Source: Tianweitania sediminis
GTDB lineage: Bacteria; Pseudomonadota; Alphaproteobacteria; Rhizobiales; Rhizobiaceae
Direction of reading: 5' to 3'
Length of the DNA stretch: 64,000 bases
Assembly (NCBI RefSeq): GCF_017813335.1
Contig: NZ_JAGIYY010000002.1
Span: 1 to 64,000 of the forward strand
Both the position numbers and the translations under genes were made by a program. Numbering within the stretch: position 1 is the first letter of the stretch; each line of letters opens with the position of its first letter. Positions 1-7,309 of this stretch are shown in pieces. Under the pieces are notes generated by a model. It saw nothing but the letters and a program-made list of their open reading frames with translations, made no database searches and was not told the origin of the DNA.

Positions 1-181
1 GATGTGATGACTTCGACCCTGCTGAACGGAGCGTCAGAGGCTTTGGACATAGTCTTACTCATAGGCGTATGCCTATGCCTTATCAGCTATGCCGCGTGTC
101 CGGTCAAAATGGGGTGCGCTCCATTAGCCTCCAGAACCGTCAACGGCAACAAAACCGTTACCTAAAGGAGGTAATTAGCAA
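1..181. other. Left edge, unassigned
   Basis: Two plus-strand frames are open from the window edge. One runs from base 1 to a stop at 163-165 and could start at ATG 7; it contains a hydrophobic stretch. The other is open from base 3 to the stop at 182-184. Neither resembles a protein I know, and which one (if either) is coding cannot be decided here. A strong Shine-Dalgarno (AAGGAGGT) just before position 182 belongs to the sheath gene. Confidence 0.3.
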
Positions 182-1426
182 ATGAGCGCTCCAATCTTTG
201 GCATGCAATTCTCCCGGCCCGCCGACGAGCCGGTACCGGTCCTTGGAGCCGACTTTTCCAAGATGCTACTTATCGAAACGTCGGCGGATGCGGACGCGAC
301 AGCCTTCCCGATCGGGGTGGCGAAGCGCTTCTCGTCTTCTGATGCAGCGACCGTAGCGAAGCTTGGCACAGGTCTCTTGGCGGACGCGGTGAAGGGCATC
401 AACGCTCAGCTGACCGGCGTCAACCGCGGCGCCGATATCACCGTCGTTCGCGTCACGGAAGCTGGTACGGTTGCGGAAACGGCAGCAAACATCGTTGCTG
501 CCCTCGGCAATGTTGCTGCAATCCCGTCGCAGGTGAACGCAACGCCGCGTCTGATCTGGGCCGGTCGCACGTCGTTCCGCCCGGTTGACCCGGACAACGA
601 AGGCGAGTTCCTGGTGAACCCGGTAGTCGCTGCCCTGCCGCAAGCCTGCGAAACGCTCCTCGCTATCTCGGTGGTCGACGTGGATGACACCGCGTCGGCC
701 AACGCAATCGATGCTCGTGAGACCATGAACAGCCAGCGGCTGATGCCGGTGGGCGTTGCAGCCCGTGTGTTCGAAGGCACCAACGTAGTCACTCGCGCCA
801 TGGGCCCGCGCATACTTGGCCTGTTCGCCCGCGTCGACAATGAGAACGAGGGTCGCCCGTTCGACCCAATCGCCAACCGTGCCATCTATGGCTTGGCCGG
901 CCTGTCCCGCGCCATCCCATTCTCTCTGCTCGACGGCTCGACCGAAGGGCAGCAGATGCTCGAGGCTAACGTCTCGGTTGTGGCCAGCGGCGAGGTGGGT
1001 GTTGACGGCGCGGTCGCGGACGGCGGCTTTGTCTTCATCGGCACCGACAACGCCGACACTGGCGAACTCTGGCAGCAGATCCACCAGGTGCGCGGCGCCG
1101 ATTACATCACGGTCAAGCTGATCCAGATCACCCGCGAGTTCCTCGGGCGGAAGATCACCGCCGACTTGGTGGAAGCCTACATCAACTCGATCCTGTTCAT
1201 GCTGCGCGATCACAAGGCGGCTGACGACATCCTCGGGTACAACAAGGACGTCTTCATTCCCGACCAGAACAGCCCTGAGCAGATCCGGCTCGGCCGCATC
1301 AAACTAGACTTGGGCATCGAACCGGCCCCAGTCTTCAAGCGTGCCGACACTGACATCCGCCGCTATCGCCCCGCCGTCGAGGGTCTCGTTTCCGAGATCG
1401 TCGCTCGCCTCAACACCGTCGCTTAA
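182..1426 (+). CDS. Phage tail sheath protein
   Basis: A 414-residue protein that would form the contractile outer sheath of a myovirus-type tail, the part that shortens to drive the tube through the host envelope. The sequence resembles the gpFI/sheath family in its Ala/Val-rich N-terminal domain and its C-terminal part around residues 300-410 (PDQNSPEQIRLGRIKLDLGI and a final EGLVSEIVARLNT), where sheath proteins carry the handshake strands. The start follows an excellent AAGGAGGT ribosome site. It is followed after 12 bases by the tube gene, the usual sheath-tube order. The identification rests on overall character and context and is strong, because tube, chaperone, tape measure and gpD follow directly. 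Confidence 0.9.
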   Translation: MSAPIFGMQFSRPADEPVPVLGADFSKMLLIETSADADATAFPIGVAKRFSSSDAATVAKLGTGLLADAVKGINAQLTGVNRGADITVVRVTEAGTVAETAANIVAALGNVAAIPSQVNATPRLIWAGRTSFRPVDPDNEGEFLVNPVVAALPQACETLLAISVVDVDDTASANAIDARETMNSQRLMPVGVAARVFEGTNVVTRAMGPRILGLFARVDNENEGRPFDPIANRAIYGLAGLSRAIPFSLLDGSTEGQQMLEANVSVVASGEVGVDGAVADGGFVFIGTDNADTGELWQQIHQVRGADYITVKLIQITREFLGRKITADLVEAYINSILFMLRDHKAADDILGYNKDVFIPDQNSPEQIRLGRIKLDLGIEPAPVFKRADTDIRRYRPAVEGLVSEIVARLNTVA

Positions 1427-1438
1427 GGAGCCGGATCA

Positions 1439-1963
1439 ATGGCACAATCCAATCTGTACCTGTTGACGGCTGTGGACGTTCGTCGCGCCTCGCGCCCGGG
1501 AACTTCGCGGGCGAACATCATCACGTCGCTGACAATGCCGGGCCTCGTCTTTGCGACGGCCGAACACAACCCAGGCGGTGGTGTGATGGCTGCAAACTTC
1601 GCCATGCCGCGCATTGAAGCGCCGGAACCTGCCTTCACCGTGAAGGGCATTGATACGGAAGCCTTCGTTGGCATGGGCGAGGTGGACACGTTTACATTCG
1701 CGGGCTCACTCAACATGCGCGGCCCTGGCCGTGGTGGCGTCGTGCCGGCGCGTGCGGTGATCGAAGGGGCCATCACCTCTTGGGAGCCCGATGAAAGCGA
1801 TCCTGCGGAGTTTCAGGGCTGCACACACTCCATTGCCGAGGTGACGCACTATGAGCTTACCGTGGCCGGCAAAGAGTTGTTCTATGTCGATCTCTGGGAA
1901 CGCATCATCCGCGTTGACGGCCGTGACCTGATGGCGCCGCATCGAACAGCGCTAGGAGCCTAA
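1439..1963 (+). CDS. Phage major tail tube protein (gpFII-like)
   Basis: A 174-residue protein placed directly after the sheath gene, as expected for the inner tube subunit of a contractile tail. The N-terminal segment MAQSNLYLLTAVDVRR and the mid-region with G-F-V-G-M-G-E-V-D-T fit the P2 FII family, whose members are about 170 residues. The protein would polymerise around the tape measure and be surrounded by the sheath. The start has a GGAG site 7 bases upstream. Its TAA stop overlaps the stop of the convergent reverse-strand gene at 1960-2175. Confidence 0.85.
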   Translation: MAQSNLYLLTAVDVRRASRPGTSRANIITSLTMPGLVFATAEHNPGGGVMAANFAMPRIEAPEPAFTVKGIDTEAFVGMGEVDTFTFAGSLNMRGPGRGGVVPARAVIEGAITSWEPDESDPAEFQGCTHSIAEVTHYELTVAGKELFYVDLWERIIRVDGRDLMAPHRTALGA

Positions 1964-2175
1964 TTCTCTTTCGTGCAGCGCTTCGAACTTGGCGGGCGAC
2001 CACATTCCTTCGCCAAGTTCTTTTTGCCTACGCACTGCCCGGTGCGTTTGCTGCGCCAGCCTGGGCCACCTCGGCAACCGCACCCGGAGCAGAAAATCAC
2101 CTGCGGCTCGGGCTGCGACCACTGAGGTCTTGGCGATTCCGCAAGCAGCAGCGCCAGAAGCGTTAGCGTGATCAT
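1960..2175 (-). CDS. Small secreted cysteine-rich protein (moron)
   Basis: A 71-residue protein with an N-terminal hydrophobic signal-like segment (residues 1-14) followed by a compact basic, Cys-rich region with six cysteines (CSGCGCRGGPGW, QCVGKKNLAKEC, RCTKEN). The GCGCRGGPGWR...GQCV pattern recalls small exported proteins I have seen in rhizobial genomes, but I know of no function. The start at 2175 follows a GGAGGG site. It lies on the strand opposite to the tail genes, between tube and chaperone genes, so it is probably expressed independently as a moron. It might act in the host envelope; that is inference only. Confidence 0.55.
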   Translation of the reverse strand: MITLTLLALLLAESPRPQWSQPEPQVIFCSGCGCRGGPGWRSKRTGQCVGKKNLAKECGRPPSSKRCTKEN

Positions 2176-2236
2176 GATTGGTCCCTCCACCCGGCTGCAT
2201 AAAAGCCGTGTGTCTGGAGAGAGTCGAGGCAGCGCG

Positions 2237-2560
2237 TCACCGATCTTTGAAAATCGCGCCGACCTGAGCCAGATCTGGTTTGCGGCTTTGATCAGCAGCT
2301 GCAAGTTCTTCGCGGATACGCTCGCTCTGCGGTGCGCTCGGCAAGACAGCGCCGCTACTCGGCGTTAACGCGTCTCGGATCTCGCGCAATCGATGGTTCG
2401 TTACGGCGACGGCAATCGTGAGAACGCCCATCCCGAGCGTGATCGCGGCCCACACCTCAAGGATCACCGTCGTCGCAGCTTGGCTGTAGACGACGATGGC
2501 GCCGATGATCTGAAGCACGCCGGCCGCTGCGATGATCCTGTTCAAATTCTTCTTCTCCAC
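2237..2560 (-). CDS. Two-TM membrane protein (moron)
   Basis: A 107-residue protein with two membrane segments, about residues 9-27 and 34-55, and a charged cytoplasmic-type C-terminal tail containing NHRLREIRDAL and SERIREELAAADQSRKPD. It is reverse-oriented inside the tail operon, directly upstream of another reverse-strand gene with 61 bases between them, so the pair could be one transcript. I do not recognise a family. Membrane morons in tail operons are often superinfection-exclusion proteins, but nothing in this sequence proves that. The start ATG at 2560 is preceded by a GGAG site (revcomp of 2561-2575), which supports it. Confidence 0.55.
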   Translation of the reverse strand: MEKKNLNRIIAAAGVLQIIGAIVVYSQAATTVILEVWAAITLGMGVLTIAVAVTNHRLREIRDALTPSSGAVLPSAPQSERIREELAAADQSRKPDLAQVGAIFKDR

Positions 2561-2575
2561 CGAAGGCCGATATGT

Positions 2576-2938
2576 ATGTCCGAAATCAATCTAGAAGAAG
2601 CGGCTGATACGCAGTTCGTCAACGACGATGTTTCCGAGGAAACGAGCGGCGCTCAGGAAGATGCGGCGCAAATTTTCTACGATCAGGTTCCTGCTACTGC
2701 CGTTGTGCGCCTCGCCTACCCGTTCGAAGTTGACGGCGTCCGCATCAGCGAAGTTGAGTTCCGCCATCCGTCTTTTTCTACCGTGGAGGCTGTTCTGGCC
2801 GGCTCCCTGTCGGAACTGGACCTGCATTCATCGATGACCGGATTGTCGGTAACTGCGCTGCGTGCGCTGCGGTGGCCGGATCTCGAACTCGTCAGCGTGA
2901 TCGCGCGTCATCTCGCCCCTTCAATGAAGAGGGTCTAG
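2576..2938 (+). CDS. Phage tail assembly protein (gpE-like)
   Basis: A 120-residue acidic protein lying between tube and tape measure genes. This is the invariant location of the tail assembly chaperone (P2 gpE). The C-terminal half (VEFRHPSFSTVEAVLAGSLSELDLHSSMTGLSVTALRALRWPDLELVSVIARHL) has the helical look and the Ala-Leu-Arg-Trp-Pro-Asp motif of the Phage_TAC/gpE family. P2 makes a second, frameshifted product (gpE+E') from this locus. Here only three bases separate the stop from the tape-measure start, and I see no slippery heptamer, so a frameshift product is not supported. The start was chosen at ATG 2576; the longer upstream reading frame runs antisense to the 2237-2560 gene and is not credible. 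Confidence 0.75.
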   Translation: MSEINLEEAADTQFVNDDVSEETSGAQEDAAQIFYDQVPATAVVRLAYPFEVDGVRISEVEFRHPSFSTVEAVLAGSLSELDLHSSMTGLSVTALRALRWPDLELVSVIARHLAPSMKRV

Positions 2939-2941
2939 CCC

Positions 2942-5023
2942 GTGGCGCGTCTTAGCTCCGAGCTCGTTCTATCGCTCATCGACAAGGTGACAGGCCCTGC
3001 GCGGGCGCTGAGTGGTACTCTGGGGCGGCTTGAGCGTTCGGCCGTCAGAATGGGCACAGCTAGTCGGATGGCTCTTGCAGGAGCCGCAGGAGCCATCGCT
3101 CCAATCGCCGGCGCCTACGGGGCAAGCAGTGTCGTTCGTGAGGCGGCGGACTTCGAGAGCGCGCTAACGAACATCCAGAAGAAGGCCGGCATCACAGCCG
3201 AAGAGACCGCTCGCCTTGGCGAAGAGATCAAGACGCTCGCAACGTCTGGCGACTTGGCCGTCCCGCTCGAGGAGATTGCTGCGGCCTACGAACGCGGTGC
3301 CGCCGCCGGCATCCCGCTCGACCAGCTCCGGCAGTTCGCGTTGCTTTCGGCCAAGGCTGCCGATGCCTTCGAGATGAGCGCCGAAGATGTCGGCAACACT
3401 GCGGCCGGCCTTAACAAGGCCCTTGGTGTTCCAATGGAGCGCATGGAGAGCATCTTCGACCTGATCAACGGCTTGGCTGACAGCGGCATCGCGGACGAAT
3501 CGGGTATCGTCGACTTTCTCGACAGCGCCGGCGCTATGGGCAAGACCTTCGGCCTCACGGTGGAACAGACGGCAGCGCTAGGCGCCACGCTCGCGAACCT
3601 CAAGGTTCCGGCCAATGAAGCCGCGACCGCGGTCAACTCAATGCTGACGAAACTGCTGGCGCCGAACTCGCTTTCGAAAAAGGGCTTCCTAGCGTTCAAA
3701 CGTCTGGTGGGCGACACCGAAGAGTTTGCGGAAAAGGTTGCGGAAGACGCCGATGGCGCGCTTGTTGATCTGATTAAAAGCCTGAGGAAGCTCGACTCCG
3801 CCTCACGCACTGGCGTTATCGCTGATCTATTCGGGCAAGAGCATGTCGATGTGGTCAGCCAGCTTGTGGAAGGCAGCGAGGAATTGGTCCGCAACATGGA
3901 CTATGCTGCCAATCAGCAAGGGTGGGCCGGATCGCTCAACAATTCCTATCAGCTCAAGCTCGACGACTTCTGGTCGCAATGGACAATCGCGCGGAACACG
4001 CTGCGCGAACTGATGATCGACGCCGGCAATATGTCGATGCCGTACATCAAGAGTGGTCTCGAGGAGGCCCGCGCTATCTTCGATGAGATCGGCAAAGGCC
4101 TGGAAACCCTGAAGGTGGAGGTGGACGCGCAGTCCTTTCAAGATGCCAAGAAAGCGCTTGGCGAGTTGAAGGACTTGATCGGGTCGATCCTCTCCATGGG
4201 GAATGAGGGCTCGGCTATCGAAAGCTTCTTCAGCCGTATGGCTGCGCTGACCAACACGCTTACGGGCAGCATCAAGACGATCCGTGAATTCGGCCAAGAG
4301 ATCGGCGTGATTACTGAAGACACGCCGAATGAAGGGCCTCTGGGCAGCGCCCGAGATACCATCAAGGATGCGGCGAAAGTCAGCCCGCCTGTTAAGGCGG
4401 TTGATAAGGTCTTGGACTTGGCTACTGGTCAGGGCTGGGACACGGGCGAGATTGATGCGATGCGCCAAGATCTCGATCGTCTGCAGCGTGACAGCGTCGA
4501 TGACGACTATTATCGCCGTCGCTGGGGTACAGATTCTCGGGAGCCGCAGCCGCAACCGGCGCCGTCTGCTGGCCCTCAGAGGAGGTTCTCGAACCGACCG
4601 GCTAAACCTTCTGCGTCTAGCGGAGACAATATCCCGATTCCTACGCCTCGACCTTCTATGGCGCCATCCGCGGCGACCGACGATGAGCTATCCCGCATTG
4701 ATCAACAGCTTGGCGAACTCGTCAGCAAGAAGACGCAGCTGGAGCAGGGGTTCAAACTGGCGCCGGACCCCGCTGCGGTCGAAACGATGCGGCAGATCGG
4801 TGATCAAATGCAGCAGCTGATCGAGCGCCGGAACGAGATCTCCGCCATGACGGTGAGTCCTCAAGTGGACGCGTCGTCGATCCGTGCGGCTAAGAATGAG
4901 GCAAGCTCTTTGTTGGCTACGCTACGCCAGATCCCAGAGGCGGCGAGAACGGCGAGTGCGGCCGCAGCGCGTGCGCGAGTGGATTACTCCGGAATGCATG
5001 CTGACTTGTCACGAGCCGGCTGA
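2942..5023 (+). CDS. Phage tail tape measure protein (contractile tail)
   Basis: A 693-residue protein whose length sets tail length and which is ejected or acts during DNA delivery. The N-terminus (SSELVLSLIDKVTGPARALSGTLGRLERSA) and the segment from about residue 70 to 330 (FESALTNIQKKAGITAEETARLGEEIKTLATS, followed by repeated Ala-rich helices) match the TIGR01760-type tape measure family of Mu/P2-like phages. The segment from about 540 is Pro-rich and then forms a coiled coil with Gln/Glu-rich heptads (residues 580-640). It starts at GTG 2942, three bases after the chaperone gene, and its stop overlaps the ATG of the gpD gene (TGATG). Confidence 0.9.
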   Translation: MARLSSELVLSLIDKVTGPARALSGTLGRLERSAVRMGTASRMALAGAAGAIAPIAGAYGASSVVREAADFESALTNIQKKAGITAEETARLGEEIKTLATSGDLAVPLEEIAAAYERGAAAGIPLDQLRQFALLSAKAADAFEMSAEDVGNTAAGLNKALGVPMERMESIFDLINGLADSGIADESGIVDFLDSAGAMGKTFGLTVEQTAALGATLANLKVPANEAATAVNSMLTKLLAPNSLSKKGFLAFKRLVGDTEEFAEKVAEDADGALVDLIKSLRKLDSASRTGVIADLFGQEHVDVVSQLVEGSEELVRNMDYAANQQGWAGSLNNSYQLKLDDFWSQWTIARNTLRELMIDAGNMSMPYIKSGLEEARAIFDEIGKGLETLKVEVDAQSFQDAKKALGELKDLIGSILSMGNEGSAIESFFSRMAALTNTLTGSIKTIREFGQEIGVITEDTPNEGPLGSARDTIKDAAKVSPPVKAVDKVLDLATGQGWDTGEIDAMRQDLDRLQRDSVDDDYYRRRWGTDSREPQPQPAPSAGPQRRFSNRPAKPSASSGDNIPIPTPRPSMAPSAATDDELSRIDQQLGELVSKKTQLEQGFKLAPDPAAVETMRQIGDQMQQLIERRNEISAMTVSPQVDASSIRAAKNEASSLLATLRQIPEAARTASAAAARARVDYSGMHADLSRAG

Positions 5024-6045
5024 TGGCGTGGACGGTAGATTGGCGGGTCATCGTCGGCGGCACCGATATGACAAACCCGATGCGGCCGTATCTGATCTCA
5101 GTTGAGGTCGTGGACCGCGACGGCGTCGACAGCGACGCCTGTTCGCTGACCTTCGATGACAGCGATGGTCAGGTGAAGCTGCCGGCGCCAAGGACACCGG
5201 TCGAGGTCATGTTGAACGGCGTGCCAGTCTTCAGTGGGTTCGTAGACTCTACACCTTGGACGCTCAGCCGTGGCGGCGGGCGACTGCTTCAGGTCTCCTG
5301 CAAGGCATTCGACACGCGCGGCAAGGCGACCGAGAACCAGCTTTGGCACCTGGACGACACAACGTTCGACAAAGCAGCGCAGAAGGCCGGTGCGGCGGCC
5401 GGGTTCAGCGTTCAGGTCGACCCGGTGCTTGCCAGCATCATGCGCGACTACTGGTCGCCAGATGGGGCCAGCTTCATTGCCTGGGGCGAGAAGATCAGTC
5501 GGGAGTTGGGCGCGACGTTCAAGCTACAGGGAAACCGTGCCGTCTTTGCCAAGCGAGGGCAGGGGCTTTCTGTGGCCGGGTCCGCATTGCCGACCGTGTT
5601 CGCTCGCTGCGGCCGTGATGGCAACGTCATTTCGGTGAACATCGACCCGACAAAGGGGCGGCCCCGGTCCAAAACCAAGAAGGTCCGGTTCTTTGACCGC
5701 GAGGAAGCGAAGTTCAAGGAAAAGGAACTGACGATCGACCTTGAGGACGCCGGGGATGCGATCGACACTCAGCGCTGGAATGCCGCTGATGAAGACCAGG
5801 CCGGCACTATGGCAGAAAGCCAGAAGGTTGATGCGGAGCGCAACGCAGGCGTCGGGTCTGCCCAACTCGACCTGGCCACTGAAGCGATGGCCGAAGGCAC
5901 GCTTGTGCTAACCGGTGCTCGCCCTGGCATCGATGGCACTTATCGGATTACCGGCCGTACCCACGCCGCAGATCGTGACGGCGGAGCGGTGACCCGATGC
6001 GAACTCGCACAGCCGCAGGGCGCAGCCGGCAAGGATGATCGCTGA
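5023..6045 (+). CDS. Phage late control protein gpD / baseplate hub
   Basis: A 340-residue member of the gpD (late control D, VgrG-hub-like) family, which caps the tail tube and connects it to the spike. Visible features are the N-terminal WRVIVGGTDMTNPMRPYLIS strand, the DACSLTFDDSDGQVKLPAP barrel segment (about residues 40-60), and a C-terminal segment (GIDGTYRITGRTHAADRDG) typical of the family end. The gene overlaps both neighbours by a stop/start TGATG junction, indicating translational coupling. In P2 the order is U-X-D; here D comes before U and X. Confidence 0.88.
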   Translation: MAWTVDWRVIVGGTDMTNPMRPYLISVEVVDRDGVDSDACSLTFDDSDGQVKLPAPRTPVEVMLNGVPVFSGFVDSTPWTLSRGGGRLLQVSCKAFDTRGKATENQLWHLDDTTFDKAAQKAGAAAGFSVQVDPVLASIMRDYWSPDGASFIAWGEKISRELGATFKLQGNRAVFAKRGQGLSVAGSALPTVFARCGRDGNVISVNIDPTKGRPRSKTKKVRFFDREEAKFKEKELTIDLEDAGDAIDTQRWNAADEDQAGTMAESQKVDAERNAGVGSAQLDLATEAMAEGTLVLTGARPGIDGTYRITGRTHAADRDGGAVTRCELAQPQGAAGKDDR

Positions 6046-6485
6046 TGCTCTATTCCATTGGAACGATCACCTTGGACACCCGCCCGTTCAGCGCAGACGA
6101 CGTCGAGCGCACCGGCGCTGCCGACTTCGCCGTGAAGCCCTTGATCGGCTCCCTCCCTGGCCGCGAGTTTATGGGCGAGGGCGACGAGAAGATCACCATC
6201 TCCGGTCAACTCTTGCCGTCCAAGATCGGCGGATTGACCGAGTTGGAGGCACTGCACGAGATGCGTCGCTCGGGCCAGAGGCTCCCGGTCATGCGCGGCG
6301 ATGGCAAGATGTTCGGCTGGTTCGTCATTGAGGACATACGTGAAAGCCATGCCGACCTGATGCGCGATGGCGTCGGCTTCACGGTCAAGCATTCGATCTC
6401 GATGGTGAAGACGTCGCCGGAAGGCGCGAGCCCCAGCATCATTGGGGCTCTGCTGTCCATCTTCGGCGTCATGGGAGGTCGGTGA
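6045..6485 (+). CDS. Phage tail protein gpU
   Basis: A 146-residue protein of the gpU family, a tail completion and baseplate component needed for assembly of P2-type tails. The features are an N-terminal MLYSIGTITLDTRPF, the central DEKITISGQLLPSKIGGLTELEALHEMRRSGQ and the C-terminal FVIEDIRESHADLMRDGVGF, which match the family pattern of a phage_P2_GpU protein. Start and stop overlap gpD and gpX genes (TGATG and GTGATG), so the three are probably translated in series. Confidence 0.88.
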   Translation: MLYSIGTITLDTRPFSADDVERTGAADFAVKPLIGSLPGREFMGEGDEKITISGQLLPSKIGGLTELEALHEMRRSGQRLPVMRGDGKMFGWFVIEDIRESHADLMRDGVGFTVKHSISMVKTSPEGASPSIIGALLSIFGVMGGR

Positions 6486-6712
6486 TGCCGAAGGAGATCA
6501 CAGTCCGAGGTGAACCGATCTTGCTCGACCAACTGCTTTACGCCGAATATGGAGCGGTGCTGGCGCGCGATCTGTTGCCCGCCGCGCTGGACCTAAACCC
6601 CGGCCTTGCCGCGATGGGGCCGGTGATCCCTATGGGCACGGTGGTGACGCTGCCGGATCGGCCGGCGCAGACATCAACCGCTCTGCGGCCGGTCGTCTCG
6701 CTGTTTGGCTGA
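6485..6712 (+). CDS. Phage tail protein gpX (LysM-like)
   Basis: A 75-residue protein of the tail X family, a small LysM-like fold that binds the baseplate hub. The pattern is the expected one: ITVRGEPILLDQLLYAEYG, then LARDLLPAALDLNPGLAAMGPVIPMGTVVTLPD. The hallmark N-P-G-L-A and the G-T-V-V-T-L-P ending are both present. I chose ATG 6485, overlapping the gpU stop, over the in-frame GTG three bases earlier. It is the last gene of the tail-tube module before the reverse-strand nuclease gene. Confidence 0.88.
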   Translation: MPKEITVRGEPILLDQLLYAEYGAVLARDLLPAALDLNPGLAAMGPVIPMGTVVTLPDRPAQTSTALRPVVSLFG

Positions 6713-6713
6713 T

Positions 6714-7193
6714 CTACCGCCGCTTTCTCGCATCCCAGGGCGCGTCGAACTCGCCCTGCCACATGCCAACCTTCGCCGCCGAGGCCCGTCTTTCAGCAGC
6801 GGCATAGGCGCCCTTGCTGTACCGCTTGAAGTCGAGAGCATGCCCGTTGAGAACAAGCCACTCGGCTACGCTCTTTCCATCGGCGCGGAAGCAATCGGCA
6901 ACCACGCGCTTGTATCGGTCATATTCGATGAACTCGCACCGGGTCGGCCGTGACTTGGCAAGAAACGTGTCGAGCGCATCGGCCGCGACCTTGCCGCACC
7001 GGTACGGCTTGCCGGCGCTATCCTGGCATCGCTGCCAGCTTTCAGGCGCATCCACGCCCTGGAAGCGAATGCGCTGGCCGGTGATCTCGATCGTGTCGCC
7101 GTCGACCACGGAAGCACGGCCGGTGAACGGGCCTTGAGCCTGTGCCGGCATGGCAAGCAGTAGAACGAACGCGGCAACCGCAAATCTCAGCAT
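6714..7193 (-). CDS. Secreted thermonuclease-like (SNase) protein
   Basis: A 159-residue protein with a signal peptide (residues 1-19, MLRFAVAAFVLLLAMPAQAQ) followed by a staphylococcal-nuclease fold. Active-site features are visible: VVDGDTIEITG with the Asp ligands, RIRFQGVDAPES with the first catalytic Arg and the Glu, and YDRYKRVVADCF with the second catalytic Arg. The family hydrolyses DNA or RNA with calcium. Rhizobial genomes carry many such short exported versions with paired Cys residues (here WQRCQDSAGKPYRCG). It is reverse-oriented between gpX and the fibre gene, ending two bases from gpX, and is therefore likely a moron rather than a tail part. The start at 7193 precedes the signal peptide; the longer frame upstream has no support. 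Confidence 0.85.
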   Translation of the reverse strand: MLRFAVAAFVLLLAMPAQAQGPFTGRASVVDGDTIEITGQRIRFQGVDAPESWQRCQDSAGKPYRCGKVAADALDTFLAKSRPTRCEFIEYDRYKRVVADCFRADGKSVAEWLVLNGHALDFKRYSKGAYAAAERRASAAKVGMWQGEFDAPWDARKRR

Positions 7194-7309
7194 GGGCCCT
7201 CTGGGTCTGTCGCTATCCAACCTATCAGGCCGGCGCCATCCCGCGCCAGCCCACACCTTTCCACATCCGGAGAAGACCTGATGTTCCTCATTCCTGGGGA
7301 GGCAAGCCT

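Noticed and set aside
2576-2938. gpE/E' frameshift in the contractile-tail element
   Set aside because: No slippery heptamer near the end of the gene, and only three bases lie before the tape measure start, so a frameshifted extension has no room without entering the tape measure gene.
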